Assembly (NCBI GenBank): GCA_000955795.1
Contig: JYOB01000008.1
Location: 182,561-246,560, forward strand
Reading direction: 5' to 3'
Length of the DNA stretch: 64,000 bases
Source: Burkholderiaceae bacterium 26
Lineage (GTDB): Bacteria > Pseudomonadota > Gammaproteobacteria > Burkholderiales > Burkholderiaceae
The position numbers and the translations under genes are program-made. Below the pieces are notes generated by a model. The model saw nothing but the letters and a program-made list of their open reading frames with translations, searched no databases and was not told where the DNA came from. Of this stretch, positions 47,094 to 57,148 are shown piece by piece; position 1 is the first letter of the stretch, and each line of letters starts with the position of its first letter.

Positions 47094-49151
47094 TTACGCC
47101 ATCGCGGCGCTCAGTGATTCCGCCGTCATGGGGCGGCCCAGCAGATAGCCTTGCAGCGAGTGACAACCGAGCCGCGTCAGGAACGCCTGCTGCTCGGCCG
47201 TCTCTACACCTTCTGCGACGATGCGCAGGTTCAGCGTCTGACCCAGCGCCACGATGGCCGAGACGATGGCCGCGTCTTCCGTGTCGTGCGCCAGATCGCG
47301 CACAAAGCCACGATCGATCTTCAGCTCGCTGGCAGGCAAACGCTTGAGATACAGCAGGCTCGAATAGCCGGTGCCGAAATCGTCGATCGAAATCCCCACA
47401 CCCATCGCGTCGAGTTGCTGCAGGATCTGCAGGCTCGCATCAACATCGCGCATGGCGGTCGATTCCGTAATCTCAAGCGTCAGGCTGCGCGGGTCCAGCG
47501 CATGGCGCTCGAGCGTGTCGCGCACGGTGTCGATGAGTGCGGCATGGCCAAACTGCAGCGCAGATAGATTCACTGCGACGGTCCAGCCGGCGCGCCCCTC
47601 GCGGTGCCATTGCGCCATCTGGCGACAGGCTTCGTCCAGCACCCACGTGCCGAGCGGCACGATCAGCCCCGTCTTTTCGGCCAGCGGGATGAACTCGTCG
47701 GCGGGCACCAAACCGCGCTGCGGATGCTGCCAGCGCACCAGCGCCTCCACGCCCATGATCGGCCCGTTGGGCGCGTTGAATTTGGGCTGGTAGTGCAGCA
47801 CGAGTTCATGCCGCTCGACCGCGCGGCGCAAGTCCTGCACGAGCTGCAACTGATGATGCACGTCGGCGTTCATCGAGGGCTCGAAAAAGCTGTAGGCGTT
47901 CCGGCCCAAACCCTTCGCGTGGTACATCGCCGCATCGGCATTGGTCAGCAGATCGTGTTGGTTGCCGCCGTTGCCGGGGTAGATCGCGATGCCGATGCTG
48001 GTCGACACCCGCAGCTCGTGACCGCCAGCCATGAAGGGCTCGCGCACCACTTCCAGCAGCGCATCGGCCAGGGTGCCGGCGTCTTCCGGATCGTCCACAT
48101 AGGCGAGCACGACAAATTCGTCGCCGCCGACACGTGCCGCGGTGTCCTGTTGGCGTACCCGCGCGCTGATGCGCTGCGCGACGTCGATCAGCAGCAGATC
48201 GCCTACATGGTGCCCATAGACATCGTTGACGGCCTTGAAGCCATCCAGGTCCATGAACATGAGCGCGAAGCGGCGCTTCTCGCGTTCAGCCGTGCGGATC
48301 GCCTGGGTCAGGCGGTCTTCCAGCAGCACCCGGTTGGAAAGCTTGGTCAGGTTGTCGTGCAGCGCAAGGTAGGCCAGTTCCTTGTTGGCGGCGGCCAGCG
48401 AATTCGCCAGCAAGGCGGTGCGCGCTTCCATGCGCAGGTCGAGCACCGAGATGATCAGCGCGATAGCCAGCACCGCCAGCGTCACGATGATGATGACCAG
48501 CGCCAGCCATTCGGCACTCGCACCGGTGTGCGCAGCGCCGCACACACTGCCAAATGGAAACGATGCCGCCGACATGCCCATGTAATGCATGCCGACGATG
48601 GCCACGCCCATCACCACCGCCGAACCGGCACGCAGTGCACGAACGCGTCGCGACTGCCGCCTCAGGCGAAAGGCGATCCACAGCGCCACGCCAGAGGCCA
48701 GCACCGCAATCACGATCGACAGCGTAAACCTTGCAGGGTCGTATTGGATGCCTGGGGTCATGCGCAGCGCGGCCATGCCGGTGTAGTGCATGCCCGCGAC
48801 GCCCGCGCCCATGAGCAGCGCGCCGCTCACCAAGCGCGGCCACGGCAATTCACGTCGGCTGACCAGCCACAACGCAAACATCGACGCACCAATACCGATG
48901 GCGAGCGAGGCAAGCGTGATTCCGACGTCATATCCAACCGGGATCGGCAGGTTCAGCGCCAGCATGCCGACAAAGTGCATCGACCAGATGCCCAGCCCCA
49001 TGGCCGAAGCGCCGCCGATGAGCCACGACAACGCCGCGCGGCCGTGTGCGGTGACGACACGTCCTGCCATATCCAGCGCCGTATACGACGCCAGGATGGC
49101 CACGAAGAGGGAAAGCAGGACGAGAAGAGGGTTGTAACTGCTGGCGAGCAT
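47094..49151 (-). CDS. MHYT-GGDEF-EAL cyclic-di-GMP protein
   Basis: A 685-residue membrane protein controlling cyclic-di-GMP. Seven hydrophobic segments (1-255) form an MHYT sensor with the repeated motifs SMHFVGM, GMHYTGM and GMHYMGM, proposed to bind a metal that senses a gas. A GGDEF domain (about 275-435) has an intact GGDEF in RVGGDEFVVLAY, and an EAL domain (about 445-685) has an intact GVEALVRW and DDFGTGYSSL. Both activities may be present. AGGAG lies 6 bases before the ATG at 49151. Confidence 0.94.
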   Translation of the reverse strand: MLASSYNPLLVLLSLFVAILASYTALDMAGRVVTAHGRAALSWLIGGASAMGLGIWSMHFVGMLALNLPIPVGYDVGITLASLAIGIGASMFALWLVSRRELPWPRLVSGALLMGAGVAGMHYTGMAALRMTPGIQYDPARFTLSIVIAVLASGVALWIAFRLRRQSRRVRALRAGSAVVMGVAIVGMHYMGMSAASFPFGSVCGAAHTGASAEWLALVIIIVTLAVLAIALIISVLDLRMEARTALLANSLAAANKELAYLALHDNLTKLSNRVLLEDRLTQAIRTAEREKRRFALMFMDLDGFKAVNDVYGHHVGDLLLIDVAQRISARVRQQDTAARVGGDEFVVLAYVDDPEDAGTLADALLEVVREPFMAGGHELRVSTSIGIAIYPGNGGNQHDLLTNADAAMYHAKGLGRNAYSFFEPSMNADVHHQLQLVQDLRRAVERHELVLHYQPKFNAPNGPIMGVEALVRWQHPQRGLVPADEFIPLAEKTGLIVPLGTWVLDEACRQMAQWHREGRAGWTVAVNLSALQFGHAALIDTVRDTLERHALDPRSLTLEITESTAMRDVDASLQILQQLDAMGVGISIDDFGTGYSSLLYLKRLPASELKIDRGFVRDLAHDTEDAAIVSAIVALGQTLNLRIVAEGVETAEQQAFLTRLGCHSLQGYLLGRPMTAESLSAAMA

Positions 49152-49339
49152 CGGTTCTCCTGGGCAGGCCGATCCAATGCGGCCAATCCACTGCAGGCAG
49201 AGGTCGCAACCGGGATGCAAAACAGGTCAGTATTAACGGCGGTGGCCGCCCGAGACTTTAGGAGAGGCCGCCCGCACCGCACAAGCCTCCTTACGGGTGT
49301 GGCAATGCCCCTCCCCCGAATGCCCACCAAGCGCGGCGT

Positions 49340-49345
49340 TACAAT
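49340..49345 (+). promoter_or_regulatory. -10 element (TACAAT) of pepP
   Basis: TACAAT lies 34 bp before the pepP ATG, in the 227-bp gap divergent from the cyclic-di-GMP gene. Nothing else is clear in the gap. Confidence 0.45.
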
Positions 49346-49378
49346 CGACGCATCCTTTCTGCCGCTGGAAAACACGCC

Positions 49379-50758
49379 ATGTCCGCCACCGAACTCGCTT
49401 TCCTCCAGACCTATCGCCAGCGCCGCGAGCGCGTCGTGCAGTGGCTGCGCGCGGCGGGTGGCGGGGTCGCCATCGTGCCCACCGCACCCGAAGCGATGCG
49501 TAACCGCGATAGCGACTACCCCTATCGGCACGACAGCTACTTCTATTACCTGACCGGCTTTACCGAGCCCGAAGCGGTGCTCGCCATCGTGGTACCCGCG
49601 GGCAGCGCACCCGCACGCAGCGTGCTGTTCTGCCGCCCGAAGCACGAAGAGCGCGAAATCTGGGACGGCTTCCGCTTCGGCCCCGAAGCCGCGAAGGAAG
49701 CCTTCGGCCTGGATGAGGCGCACTCGGTGGAAGAGATCGACGCGACGCTGCCCAAGCTGCTCGCCAACGCCGCCGCCGTGGCATATCCGCTGGCCGAGAG
49801 CGGCATGTTCGACCGCCGCATGCGCCGCTGGCTCGACGCGGTGCGCATGCAAGGCCGCGCGGGTGTGTCGTCGCCGCACCAGGCACTGGACGTGCGCGCC
49901 ATCCTCGACGAGCTGCGCCTGTTCAAAGACGCGAGCGAGCTCGACATCATGCGCCGCGCCGGACGCATCTCTGCAGGGGCGCATGTGCGCGCCATGCAGG
50001 CCTCGCGTGCCGGCCTGCGTGAATACCATCTCGAAGCCGAACTGCTGTACGAATTCCGCCGCCACGGTGCGCAAAGCGTCGCCTACAACTCCATCGTTGC
50101 CACCGGCCCCAACGCGTGCGTGTTGCACTACCGCGCCGGCAACGCCGAACTGCGCGACGGCGATCTCTGCCTGATCGACGCCGGCTGTGAATTGGATGGC
50201 TACGCGTCGGACATCACCCGCACGTTCCCCGTGAACGGCCGCTTCACCGGCCCGCAACGCGAGTTGTATGAGCTTGTGGTTGCCGCGCAGGAAGCCGCCA
50301 TTGCCGAAACGCGGCCGGGCGTGCCGTATAACGTGCCCCACGACGCCGCCACGCGTGTGCTGGCGCAAGGCATGCTCGACACCGGCCTGCTCGACGCCAA
50401 CCAAGTCGGCACGCTCGACGACGTGATCGCCGGCGGTCAATACCGCCAGTTCTACATGCACCGCACCGGCCACTGGCTCGGCATGGACGTGCACGACGTG
50501 GGCGAATACCGCACGCCCGGCACCGCCGCTCCCGCGGAAGGCGAACGCCCGTGGCGCCCGCTGGAAGCCGGCATGGTGCTGACCGTCGAACCTGGCATCT
50601 ACGTGCGCCCCGCGCCCGGCGTGCCGGAACAGTACTGGCACATCGGCATCCGCATTGAAGACGACGCCATCGTCACGCCCCAAAGCTGCGAAATCATCAC
50701 GCGCGACGTGCCCGTAGCCCCAGACGAAATTGAATTGGTGATGCGGAGCCAGGCATGA
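49379..50758 (+). CDS. pepP: Xaa-Pro aminopeptidase
   Basis: A 459-residue dimanganese peptidase removing N-terminal residues before proline. The pita-bread metal ligands are visible: Asp in LIDAGCELDGYASDITRTFP (two Asp), His in HWLGMDVHD, Glu in VEPGIY and Glu in IGIRIEDD. The N-terminal domain (1-170) and total length match PepP. Its stop overlaps the following ubiH-like start, the conserved pepP-ubiH order. Confidence 0.95.
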   Translation: MSATELAFLQTYRQRRERVVQWLRAAGGGVAIVPTAPEAMRNRDSDYPYRHDSYFYYLTGFTEPEAVLAIVVPAGSAPARSVLFCRPKHEEREIWDGFRFGPEAAKEAFGLDEAHSVEEIDATLPKLLANAAAVAYPLAESGMFDRRMRRWLDAVRMQGRAGVSSPHQALDVRAILDELRLFKDASELDIMRRAGRISAGAHVRAMQASRAGLREYHLEAELLYEFRRHGAQSVAYNSIVATGPNACVLHYRAGNAELRDGDLCLIDAGCELDGYASDITRTFPVNGRFTGPQRELYELVVAAQEAAIAETRPGVPYNVPHDAATRVLAQGMLDTGLLDANQVGTLDDVIAGGQYRQFYMHRTGHWLGMDVHDVGEYRTPGTAAPAEGERPWRPLEAGMVLTVEPGIYVRPAPGVPEQYWHIGIRIEDDAIVTPQSCEIITRDVPVAPDEIELVMRSQA

Positions 50759-51990
50759 CCGACGGCATCACAGCAAGCAGCGCGGCGCCAGACTTCGACG
50801 TCGCCATCGTCGGCGCGGGGCCTGTCGGGCTGGCGCTGGCCAACTGGTTGCTGCGCGACACCGACTGGCGCATCGCCCTGTTCGATGCGCGCGATGCTGA
50901 AGCCGCCGCGCGAGACCCGCGCTCGCTGGCGCTCTCGCATGGCTCGCGCGTGCTGCTGCAGGAGATTGGCGGCTGGCCCACGCGCGCCACGCCCATCACG
51001 CACATTCATGTCTCGCAGCGCGGCCACTTCGGGCAGGCGCATATCCGCCGTGAAGACTACGACGTCCCCGCGCTCGGCCACGTCGTGCAATACGGCGACC
51101 TGAGCGCCGCGCTCAACGGCGCACTCGCCACGCAGATGGAGCGTCACCCGAACCGTCTCACCCGCTTCGACCACACACCCGTGGAGCGCGTCGAGCAACT
51201 GCCGCGTGCCGACGGCACCGTCGCGCCGGCCCGCGTGCGCGCGCTACGCGAAGGGCGTCATCCGCTGGCCATCGAAACCGAAGTCGTCATCCAGGCCGAA
51301 GGCGGCTTGTTCGACGACACACGCAAGCAGCAAGGCGGTATCGGCCACGCGCGGCGCCGCGATTACGGCCAGACAGCCATCGTCGCGCACGTGCGCTGCA
51401 GTGCGCCGCTGGAAGGCTGGGCGTGGGAGCGCTTCACACCCGAGGGCCCACTCGCTTTGCTGCCGCAGGATGACGCGCACGGTCCCGGCTATGCGCTCGT
51501 CTGGTGCTGCGCGCCCGACGAAGCCCGCCGACGCGCAACGTTGCCTGACGACGCCTTCCTGGCTGAACTTGGCGCGGCCTTTGGCGAGCGCATGGGCCGC
51601 TTCACGCACGCCAGCCCGCGCCACACTTTCGCGCTCGGGCTGCATGCCCAGCGCATTCCGGTCGACCGCCGTGTCGCGGCAATCGGCAATGCCGCGCAGA
51701 CGATCCACCCCGTGGCAGGCCAGGGCTTCAACCTCGGCCTGCGCGATGCATTCGAGATGGCGCGCGCGCTTCGGGATGGGGCAACGGCAGCCACCCTCGC
51801 CCGTTTCGCCCGCGAACGCGCGTTTGACCGCGCCGTCACCATCGGCCTGACCGATTTGCTGCCACGCGCGTTTGCCGTGCCGGGCCGGCCCTTTGGCCAC
51901 CTGCGCGGCGCGGCGCTTACGCTGCTGGAATGCCTGCCGCCGCTCAAGCATGGGCTGGCCCGGCAGATGATGTTCGGACAGCGGGGCTAA
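50755..51990 (+). CDS. ubiH: UbiH-type ubiquinone biosynthesis hydroxylase
   Basis: A 411-residue FAD monooxygenase of the UbiH/UbiF/COQ6 family, adding a ring hydroxyl in ubiquinone synthesis. The Rossmann motif DVAIVGAGPVGLALANWLL is near residue 14 and the second FAD motif IGNAAQTIHPVAGQGFNLG near 320. Which ring position it acts on cannot be read directly; placement after pepP supports UbiH. The ATG overlaps the pepP stop. Confidence 0.9.
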   Translation: MTDGITASSAAPDFDVAIVGAGPVGLALANWLLRDTDWRIALFDARDAEAAARDPRSLALSHGSRVLLQEIGGWPTRATPITHIHVSQRGHFGQAHIRREDYDVPALGHVVQYGDLSAALNGALATQMERHPNRLTRFDHTPVERVEQLPRADGTVAPARVRALREGRHPLAIETEVVIQAEGGLFDDTRKQQGGIGHARRRDYGQTAIVAHVRCSAPLEGWAWERFTPEGPLALLPQDDAHGPGYALVWCCAPDEARRRATLPDDAFLAELGAAFGERMGRFTHASPRHTFALGLHAQRIPVDRRVAAIGNAAQTIHPVAGQGFNLGLRDAFEMARALRDGATAATLARFARERAFDRAVTIGLTDLLPRAFAVPGRPFGHLRGAALTLLECLPPLKHGLARQMMFGQRG

Positions 51991-51993
51991 CGC

Positions 51994-53277
51994 GTGGCGA
52001 CTCCCGAAGTCAGCACTGCGGGCGATCGCCAACAGATCACCGTGGTGGGCGCCGGCATTGTCGGCACAGCGTGCGCACTGCAACTGCAACGTGAAGGCCA
52101 TCAGGTCACGTTGCTCGATCAGGCCGGCATCGGCGAAGGTTGCTCGTTCGGCAACGCCGGCTGCCTGAGCGTCGCATCGGTCGTGCCGATGGCGCTGCCC
52201 GGCATGCTCAAGCAGGTGCCCAAGTGGCTGGCCGATCCGATGGGTCCGCTGACGGTGCGTTGGCCTTATCTGCCGCGCGCGTTGCCCTGGCTGCTGCAAT
52301 GGGTGCTCGCCGGCAATGAGGCGCAGGCCCGTGCGACTGCGCAGCCGCTGGCGAGTCTTTTCGGCGCGACCTTCCCCGGTTATCGCGACCTGCTCGACGC
52401 CGCGCAATACGACAGCCTGATCCGCCAGAGCGGCCATTTGTATGTGTGGCGCACACTGGCGCGCTCCTCCGGCGATGTGCTGGCGCAATCCATTCGCGAT
52501 GCCACCGGCGTACGCTCGCAAGCCCTGAGCGCCAGTGAAGCCCGCGAGCTGGAGCCTGCGCTGGCCGCCGACATCCAATCCGGTCTGCTGCTGCCCGACA
52601 ACGGCTTCACGATCAACCCGGAACGGCTCGTCAAGACGCTGGCGGCTAATTTTGCGGCGGCCGGCGGCACTTTCCTGCGCCGCAAGGTGACGGACGTGGA
52701 ATTCGGCCGAAGCGACTACGGCGGCCCGACGCGGCTGCACACCGATTGCGGCACGCTGCCCGTGTCGAAGCTCGTGCTATGCGCCGGTGCGTGGTCGATG
52801 CGGCTGGGAGCCAAGCTCACCAGCATTCGCATTCCGCTCGATACCGAACGCGGCTATCACGCCACGCTGCGCGCCCCCACCGTGCAGCCCTCGCGGCCGA
52901 TCATGGATTGCGAGCGCAAGTTCATCGCCACGCCCATGGAAGGCGGCTTACGCATTGCCGGCACCGTAGAAATCGGCGGACTGGACGCGCCGCCCGACTA
53001 CCGCCGCGCGCGCATCCTCATGCAGCAGGGCCAGCAGCTCTTCCCCGGTCTCAGATTCTCGGATGACAGCCAATGGATGGGCTATCGCCCATCGCTGCCC
53101 GACAGCCTGCCCGTGATCGACCGTTCGGAGCGCTACCGCAACGTGTTCTTTGCGTTCGGGCACGGCCACCTAGGCATGACGGGCGCGCCGGGCACCGCCC
53201 GACTCATCGCCGATCTGGTCTGCGAGCGCCGGCCCTTCATCGATGCCCACGCCTACGGCCTGCAACGGTTCCGATAA
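51994..53277 (+). CDS. DadA-like FAD-dependent D-amino acid dehydrogenase
   Basis: A 427-residue DAO-family flavoprotein. The FAD-binding ITVVGAGIVGTACALQLQRE starts at about residue 10, FGNAGCLSVASVVPMALPGM is typical of DadA-like proteins, and the C-terminal FAD contact is FAFGHGHLGMTGAPGTARL. It probably oxidises D-amino acids or hydroxyproline-type substrates; specificity is unknown. The start is GTG at 51994, three bases after the ubiH stop. Confidence 0.85.
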   Translation: MATPEVSTAGDRQQITVVGAGIVGTACALQLQREGHQVTLLDQAGIGEGCSFGNAGCLSVASVVPMALPGMLKQVPKWLADPMGPLTVRWPYLPRALPWLLQWVLAGNEAQARATAQPLASLFGATFPGYRDLLDAAQYDSLIRQSGHLYVWRTLARSSGDVLAQSIRDATGVRSQALSASEARELEPALAADIQSGLLLPDNGFTINPERLVKTLAANFAAAGGTFLRRKVTDVEFGRSDYGGPTRLHTDCGTLPVSKLVLCAGAWSMRLGAKLTSIRIPLDTERGYHATLRAPTVQPSRPIMDCERKFIATPMEGGLRIAGTVEIGGLDAPPDYRRARILMQQGQQLFPGLRFSDDSQWMGYRPSLPDSLPVIDRSERYRNVFFAFGHGHLGMTGAPGTARLIADLVCERRPFIDAHAYGLQRFR

Positions 53278-53361
53278 CGCCAGCCGCGGCAAGAACTGCG
53301 CCACCGACCGCACTGCCGCATAGTTTGTGCACAACATTTAGGCAATCCGACGGTTTGGCGG

Positions 53362-53367
53362 TAAAAT
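53362..53367 (+). promoter_or_regulatory. -10-like TAAAAT of the dusB-fis operon
   Basis: TAAAAT lies about 105 bp before the dusB start. A long leader with strong secondary structure follows it. Confidence 0.4.
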
Positions 53368-53383
53368 CCCGTCCTCGCATTTT

Positions 53384-53440
53384 TCACTCCCGTCGCTCCG
53401 CCCGGTCATCATTCGACTCTGGGCGGAAGGGGTGATTTTT
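53384..53440 (+). terminator. terminator-like two-part hairpin in the dusB-fis leader
   Basis: An upper stem TCCGCCC/GGGCGGA (53397-53403 with 53421-53427) stacks on a lower stem (53384-53390 with 53429-53435, one G-U pair) and is followed by five Ts. It stands after the presumed promoter and before dusB, so it may act as an attenuator. Alternatively it terminates read-through from the upstream gene. Confidence 0.5.
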
Positions 53441-53472
53441 CGTTTCTTTCAGCCGCTTCTTCCTCGCCAGCC

Positions 53473-54540
53473 TTGCAGATCGGACCGCATACCCTCCGCA
53501 ACAACCTGTTCGTCGCCCCCATGGCGGGCGTGACGGACCGCCCGTTCCGTCAGCTTTGCAAACGGCTGGGCGCGGGCTATGCGGTGTCCGAGATGGTCGC
53601 GTCCAACGCGCAGTTATGGAAAAGCGAGAAGACGATGCGGCGCGCCAACCACACGGGCGAGGTCGAGCCGATCGCCGTGCAGATTGCCGGCGCCGAGCCG
53701 ATGATGATGGCCGAGGCCGCGCGCTACAACGTCGATCGCGGCGCGCAGATCATCGACATCAACATGGGCTGTCCCGCCAAGAAGGTGTGCAATGTGGCCG
53801 CCGGTTCTGCGCTGCTGCAGAACGAGCCGCTGGTCCAACGCATTGTCGAGGCCGTGGTGGGCGCAGTGGGCGATCGCGTGCCTGTGACGCTGAAGATCCG
53901 CACCGGGTGGGACCGCGAACACCGCAACGCATTGAGCGTGGCGCGCATTGCGCAGGATGCCGGCATCAGCATGCTGACCGTGCACGGCCGCACGCGTGCC
54001 GATCTTTATCACGGTGATGCTGAATACGAGACCATCGCCGCGGTGAAGGCATCGGTACGCATTCCGGTGGTGGCCAACGGCGATATCACCACGCCGGCCA
54101 AGGCCAGGCATGTGCTTGCCGTGACCGGCGCCGACGCCATCATGATCGGCCGCGCGGCGCAGGGGCGCCCGTGGCTGTTCCGCGAGATTTCCCACTTCCT
54201 GCAAACCGGCACGCTGCTGCCCGCGCCGGAAGTGGAAGAGATTCGCGGCATCATGAATGCGCATCTGGAAGAGCACTACGCGTTCTATGGCGAATACACC
54301 GGCGTGCGCACCGCACGCAAGCACATCGCCTGGTACACGCGGGGGTTGGCGGGGGCCAACCTGTTCCGCCACCGCATGAACACCATCGAAGACACTGCGG
54401 CCCAGTTGGCCGCCGTCAACGCGTTCTTCGACGAGCAGCGTGCGCTGTCCGACCGTCTGGTCTACGAAGACCAAGCCAGCGGTGGCGACCACCCCACGAC
54501 GGGCAACAACGACAATAACAAGGAACTGCTTGCCGCATGA
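53473..54540 (+). CDS. dusB: tRNA-dihydrouridine synthase B
   Basis: A 355-residue FMN-dependent enzyme reducing uridine to dihydrouridine in tRNA. It starts with IGPHTLRNNLFVAPMAGVTD and has the catalytic Cys in NMGCPAKKVCN, then LKIRTGWD. The frame has no ATG at the right place; a TTG at 53473 gives the correct N-terminus by comparison with E. coli DusB, so this gene probably uses TTG. Its stop overlaps the fis start (ATGA). Confidence 0.94.
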   Translation: MQIGPHTLRNNLFVAPMAGVTDRPFRQLCKRLGAGYAVSEMVASNAQLWKSEKTMRRANHTGEVEPIAVQIAGAEPMMMAEAARYNVDRGAQIIDINMGCPAKKVCNVAAGSALLQNEPLVQRIVEAVVGAVGDRVPVTLKIRTGWDREHRNALSVARIAQDAGISMLTVHGRTRADLYHGDAEYETIAAVKASVRIPVVANGDITTPAKARHVLAVTGADAIMIGRAAQGRPWLFREISHFLQTGTLLPAPEVEEIRGIMNAHLEEHYAFYGEYTGVRTARKHIAWYTRGLAGANLFRHRMNTIEDTAAQLAAVNAFFDEQRALSDRLVYEDQASGGDHPTTGNNDNNKELLAA

Positions 54541-54770
54541 GCCGCAATCCGATCGAACGTTGCATCCGCGACAGCCTGGATGCGTATTACCGTGACCTGG
54601 ACGGGGAGAACCCGTCCAATGTCTACGACATGGTGCTGCAGGCCATTGAACGGCCGCTCCTGGAAACCGTGATGGCATGGGCTTCCAACAACCAGTCGCA
54701 GGCGGCCGACTACCTCGGCATCAACCGAAACACGCTGCGCAAGAAGTTGCAGCAGCACGGCCTCATCTGA
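54537..54770 (+). CDS. fis: DNA-binding protein Fis
   Basis: A 77-residue nucleoid protein, slightly shorter than the 98-residue E. coli Fis, as usual in betaproteobacteria. The C-terminal HTH (NQSQAADYLGINRNTLRKKL) is conserved. It bends DNA and stimulates rRNA and tRNA promoters. Translationally coupled to dusB by overlap, as in E. coli. Confidence 0.94.
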   Translation: MSRNPIERCIRDSLDAYYRDLDGENPSNVYDMVLQAIERPLLETVMAWASNNQSQAADYLGINRNTLRKKLQQHGLI

Positions 54771-54866
54771 GGTCGCAGGCCGGCCTTTGAACCGATTTCC
54801 TTTCTGACGGCGCCTCCTGCCAACTCGGCAAACCCAGCGCCACACCCGCCCACCGGCGTTTCCACC

Positions 54867-56441
54867 ATGATCCAGCAAGCCCTGCTTTCCGTTTCCGACA
54901 AGACCGGCATCGTCGACTTTGCCCGTGCCCTGCACGAGCGCGGCGTCAAGCTCCTCTCCACCGGCGGCACCGCCAAGCTGCTCGCCGAGTCCGGCCTGCC
55001 CGTGACGGAAGTGGCGGACTACACGGGCTTTCCGGAAATGCTCGACGGCCGCGTCAAGACGCTGCACCCGAAGGTGCACGGCGGCATCCTGGCCCGCCGC
55101 GACCTGCCCGAGCACATGGCCGCGCTGGCCGAGCACAGCATCCCGACCATCGACCTGCTGGTGGTGAACCTGTACCCGTTCCAGCAAACCGTGGCCAAGG
55201 ACGAATGCTCGCTGGCCGACGCCATCGAAAACATCGACATTGGCGGCCCGACCATGCTGCGCTCTGCGGCCAAGAACCACCGCGATGTGACGGTCATCGT
55301 TGACCCGGCCGACTACGCCACCGTGCTGGCCGAAATGCAGGCCAACAACAACGCGGTTGGCTACGAGACCAACTTCATGCTGGCCAAGAAGGTGTTCGCG
55401 CACACCGCGCAGTACGACGGCGCCATCACCAACTACCTGACAAGCCTGGGCGCCGACAAGTCGCACAGCACGCGCAGCGCTTATCCGCAAACGCTGAACC
55501 TGGCCTTCGAGAAAGTGCAGGAAATGCGCTACGGCGAGAACCCGCACCAATCTGCCGCTTTCTACCGCGACCTCAAGGCCACGGACGGCGCGCTGGCAGC
55601 CTACAAGCAACTGCAAGGCAAGGAGCTGTCGTACAACAACATCGCCGACGCCGATGCCGCGTGGGAATGCGTGAAGTCGTTCGACCCGGCCAAGGGCGCG
55701 GCATGCGTGATCATCAAGCACGCCAACCCGTGCGGCGTGGCCATCGGCGGTACCGCGCAAGAAGCGTATGAGAAGGCCTTCAAGACAGACTCGACCTCGG
55801 CCTTCGGCGGCATCATCGCCTTCAATGTGCCGCTGGATGAAGCCGCGGCGCACATCGTCGCCAAGCAGTTCGTCGAAGTGCTGATCGCCCCGGGCTTCTC
55901 GGAAGGCGCACGTGCCGTGTTCGCAGGCAAGCAGAACGTCCGCGTGCTCGAAATTCCGCTGGGCAAGGGCGTGAACGCGTACGACTTCAAGCGCGTTGGC
56001 GGCGGCCTGCTGGTGCAGAGCCCGGATGCCAAGAACGTGCAGCCGAGCGAGCTGCGCGTGGTCACCAAGCGCCACCCGACGCCGAAGGAAATGGACGACC
56101 TCATGTTTGCCTGGCGCGTCGCCAAGTTCGTCAAGTCCAACGCCATCGTGTTCTGCGGCGGCGGCATGACGCTGGGCGTGGGCGCTGGCCAGATGAGCCG
56201 CGTGGATTCCGCACGCATCGCCAGCATCAAGGCGCAGAACGCGGGCCTGACGCTGGCCGGTTCGGCCGTGGCATCGGATGCGTTCTTCCCGTTCCGCGAC
56301 GGCCTGGACGTGGTGGTCGATGCGGGCGCCTCGTGCGTGATCCAGCCGGGCGGCTCGGTGCGCGACGATGAAGTGATCGCCGCCGCCGACGAGCGCAACG
56401 TGGCGATGATCTTCACGGGCACCCGACACTTCCGCCACTAA
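54867..56441 (+). CDS. purH: bifunctional AICAR formyltransferase/IMP cyclohydrolase
   Basis: A 524-residue enzyme for the last two steps of IMP synthesis. The N-terminal MGS-like IMP cyclohydrolase domain spans about 1-195 ([27 protein letters not shown]) and the AICAR transformylase domain spans about 200-524 with [11 protein letters not shown]. The length matches E. coli PurH (529). A strong terminator follows. Confidence 0.96.
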   Translation: MIQQALLSVSDKTGIVDFARALHERGVKLLSTGGTAKLLAESGLPVTEVADYTGFPEMLDGRVKTLHPKVHGGILARRDLPEHMAALAEHSIPTIDLLVVNLYPFQQTVAKDECSLADAIENIDIGGPTMLRSAAKNHRDVTVIVDPADYATVLAEMQANNNAVGYETNFMLAKKVFAHTAQYDGAITNYLTSLGADKSHSTRSAYPQTLNLAFEKVQEMRYGENPHQSAAFYRDLKATDGALAAYKQLQGKELSYNNIADADAAWECVKSFDPAKGAACVIIKHANPCGVAIGGTAQEAYEKAFKTDSTSAFGGIIAFNVPLDEAAAHIVAKQFVEVLIAPGFSEGARAVFAGKQNVRVLEIPLGKGVNAYDFKRVGGGLLVQSPDAKNVQPSELRVVTKRHPTPKEMDDLMFAWRVAKFVKSNAIVFCGGGMTLGVGAGQMSRVDSARIASIKAQNAGLTLAGSAVASDAFFPFRDGLDVVVDAGASCVIQPGGSVRDDEVIAAADERNVAMIFTGTRHFRH

Positions 56442-56466
56442 ACGGCACGGTCGTTCGACCGATCAG

Positions 56467-56506
56467 CGGGGCAGGGCGTAGACTGGCGCCTGCCCCGTTT
56501 TTCTTT
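56467..56506 (+). terminator. Rho-independent terminator after purH
   Basis: A perfect 9-bp stem CGGGGCAGG/CCTGCCCCG (56467-56475 with 56489-56497) with a 13-base loop and TTTTTCTTTT. Confidence 0.92.
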
Positions 56507-56524
56507 TCTGCTCAGCTCCATTTC

Positions 56525-57070
56525 ATGCGCATCCTCGGCATCGACCCCGGCCTTCGCACCACGGGTTTCGGCGTGCTCGAACGGCACGGCCACAAGCTCG
56601 TCTACGTGGCCTCGGGCACGATCAAGAGCAACGGCAATGCCGACCTGCCCAGTCGCCTGAAGACGCTGTACGACGGCGTCTCTGAACTGGTGAGCACATA
56701 TCGGCCCGACTGCGCTTCCATCGAAAAGGTGTTCGTCAACGTCAACCCGCAATCGACGCTGCTGCTAGGCCAGGCCCGCGGTGCGGTGATCTGTGGCCTG
56801 ATGAGCGGCGACCTGCCCGTGTTCGAATACACCGCGCTGCAATTGAAGCAGGCCGTGGTTGGCTACGGCCGCGCCAACAAGGATCAGGTGCAGGAAATGG
56901 TCGTACGCCTGCTCAATCTGGAAGGCAAACCCGGCTCGGATGCGTCCGACGCGCTGGGCGTGGCGATCTGCCATGCGCACGGCGGTGAAACGCTGGCTGC
57001 CATGGCCGGGCTGGCGCCGCAGCTTGCGCAAAAGGGGTTGCGCGTGCGGCGCGGGCGCCTCGTGGGCTGA
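56525..57070 (+). CDS. ruvC: crossover junction endodeoxyribonuclease RuvC
   Basis: A 181-residue Holliday-junction resolvase. It begins [19 protein letters not shown], with the first catalytic Asp at residue 6; the second acidic residue is in [14 protein letters not shown] and the last Asp pair in [17 protein letters not shown]. The length fits the family (173 in E. coli). ruvA and ruvB follow, but a phosphodiesterase gene stands between. Confidence 0.95.
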   Translation: MRILGIDPGLRTTGFGVLERHGHKLVYVASGTIKSNGNADLPSRLKTLYDGVSELVSTYRPDCASIEKVFVNVNPQSTLLLGQARGAVICGLMSGDLPVFEYTALQLKQAVVGYGRANKDQVQEMVVRLLNLEGKPGSDASDALGVAICHAHGGETLAAMAGLAPQLAQKGLRVRRGRLVG

Positions 57071-57148
57071 CAGGATTCTTAAAGACGGCGGGTAGCTGCA
57101 CGCATACACGGCGACTACCATGCGGGTATCCGTCTTCAGGAGACCCCG

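Noticed and set aside
54462-56438. 658-codon minus-strand frame opposite purH
   Set aside because: Shadow of purH; Val/Arg/His-rich composition typical of antisense frames in GC-rich DNA.
57082-57136. Long-range inverted repeat AAGACGG/CCGTCTT between ruvC and the phosphodiesterase gene
   Set aside because: Seven-base arms 41 bases apart with interrupted inner pairing and no T run; too weak to list as a terminator.
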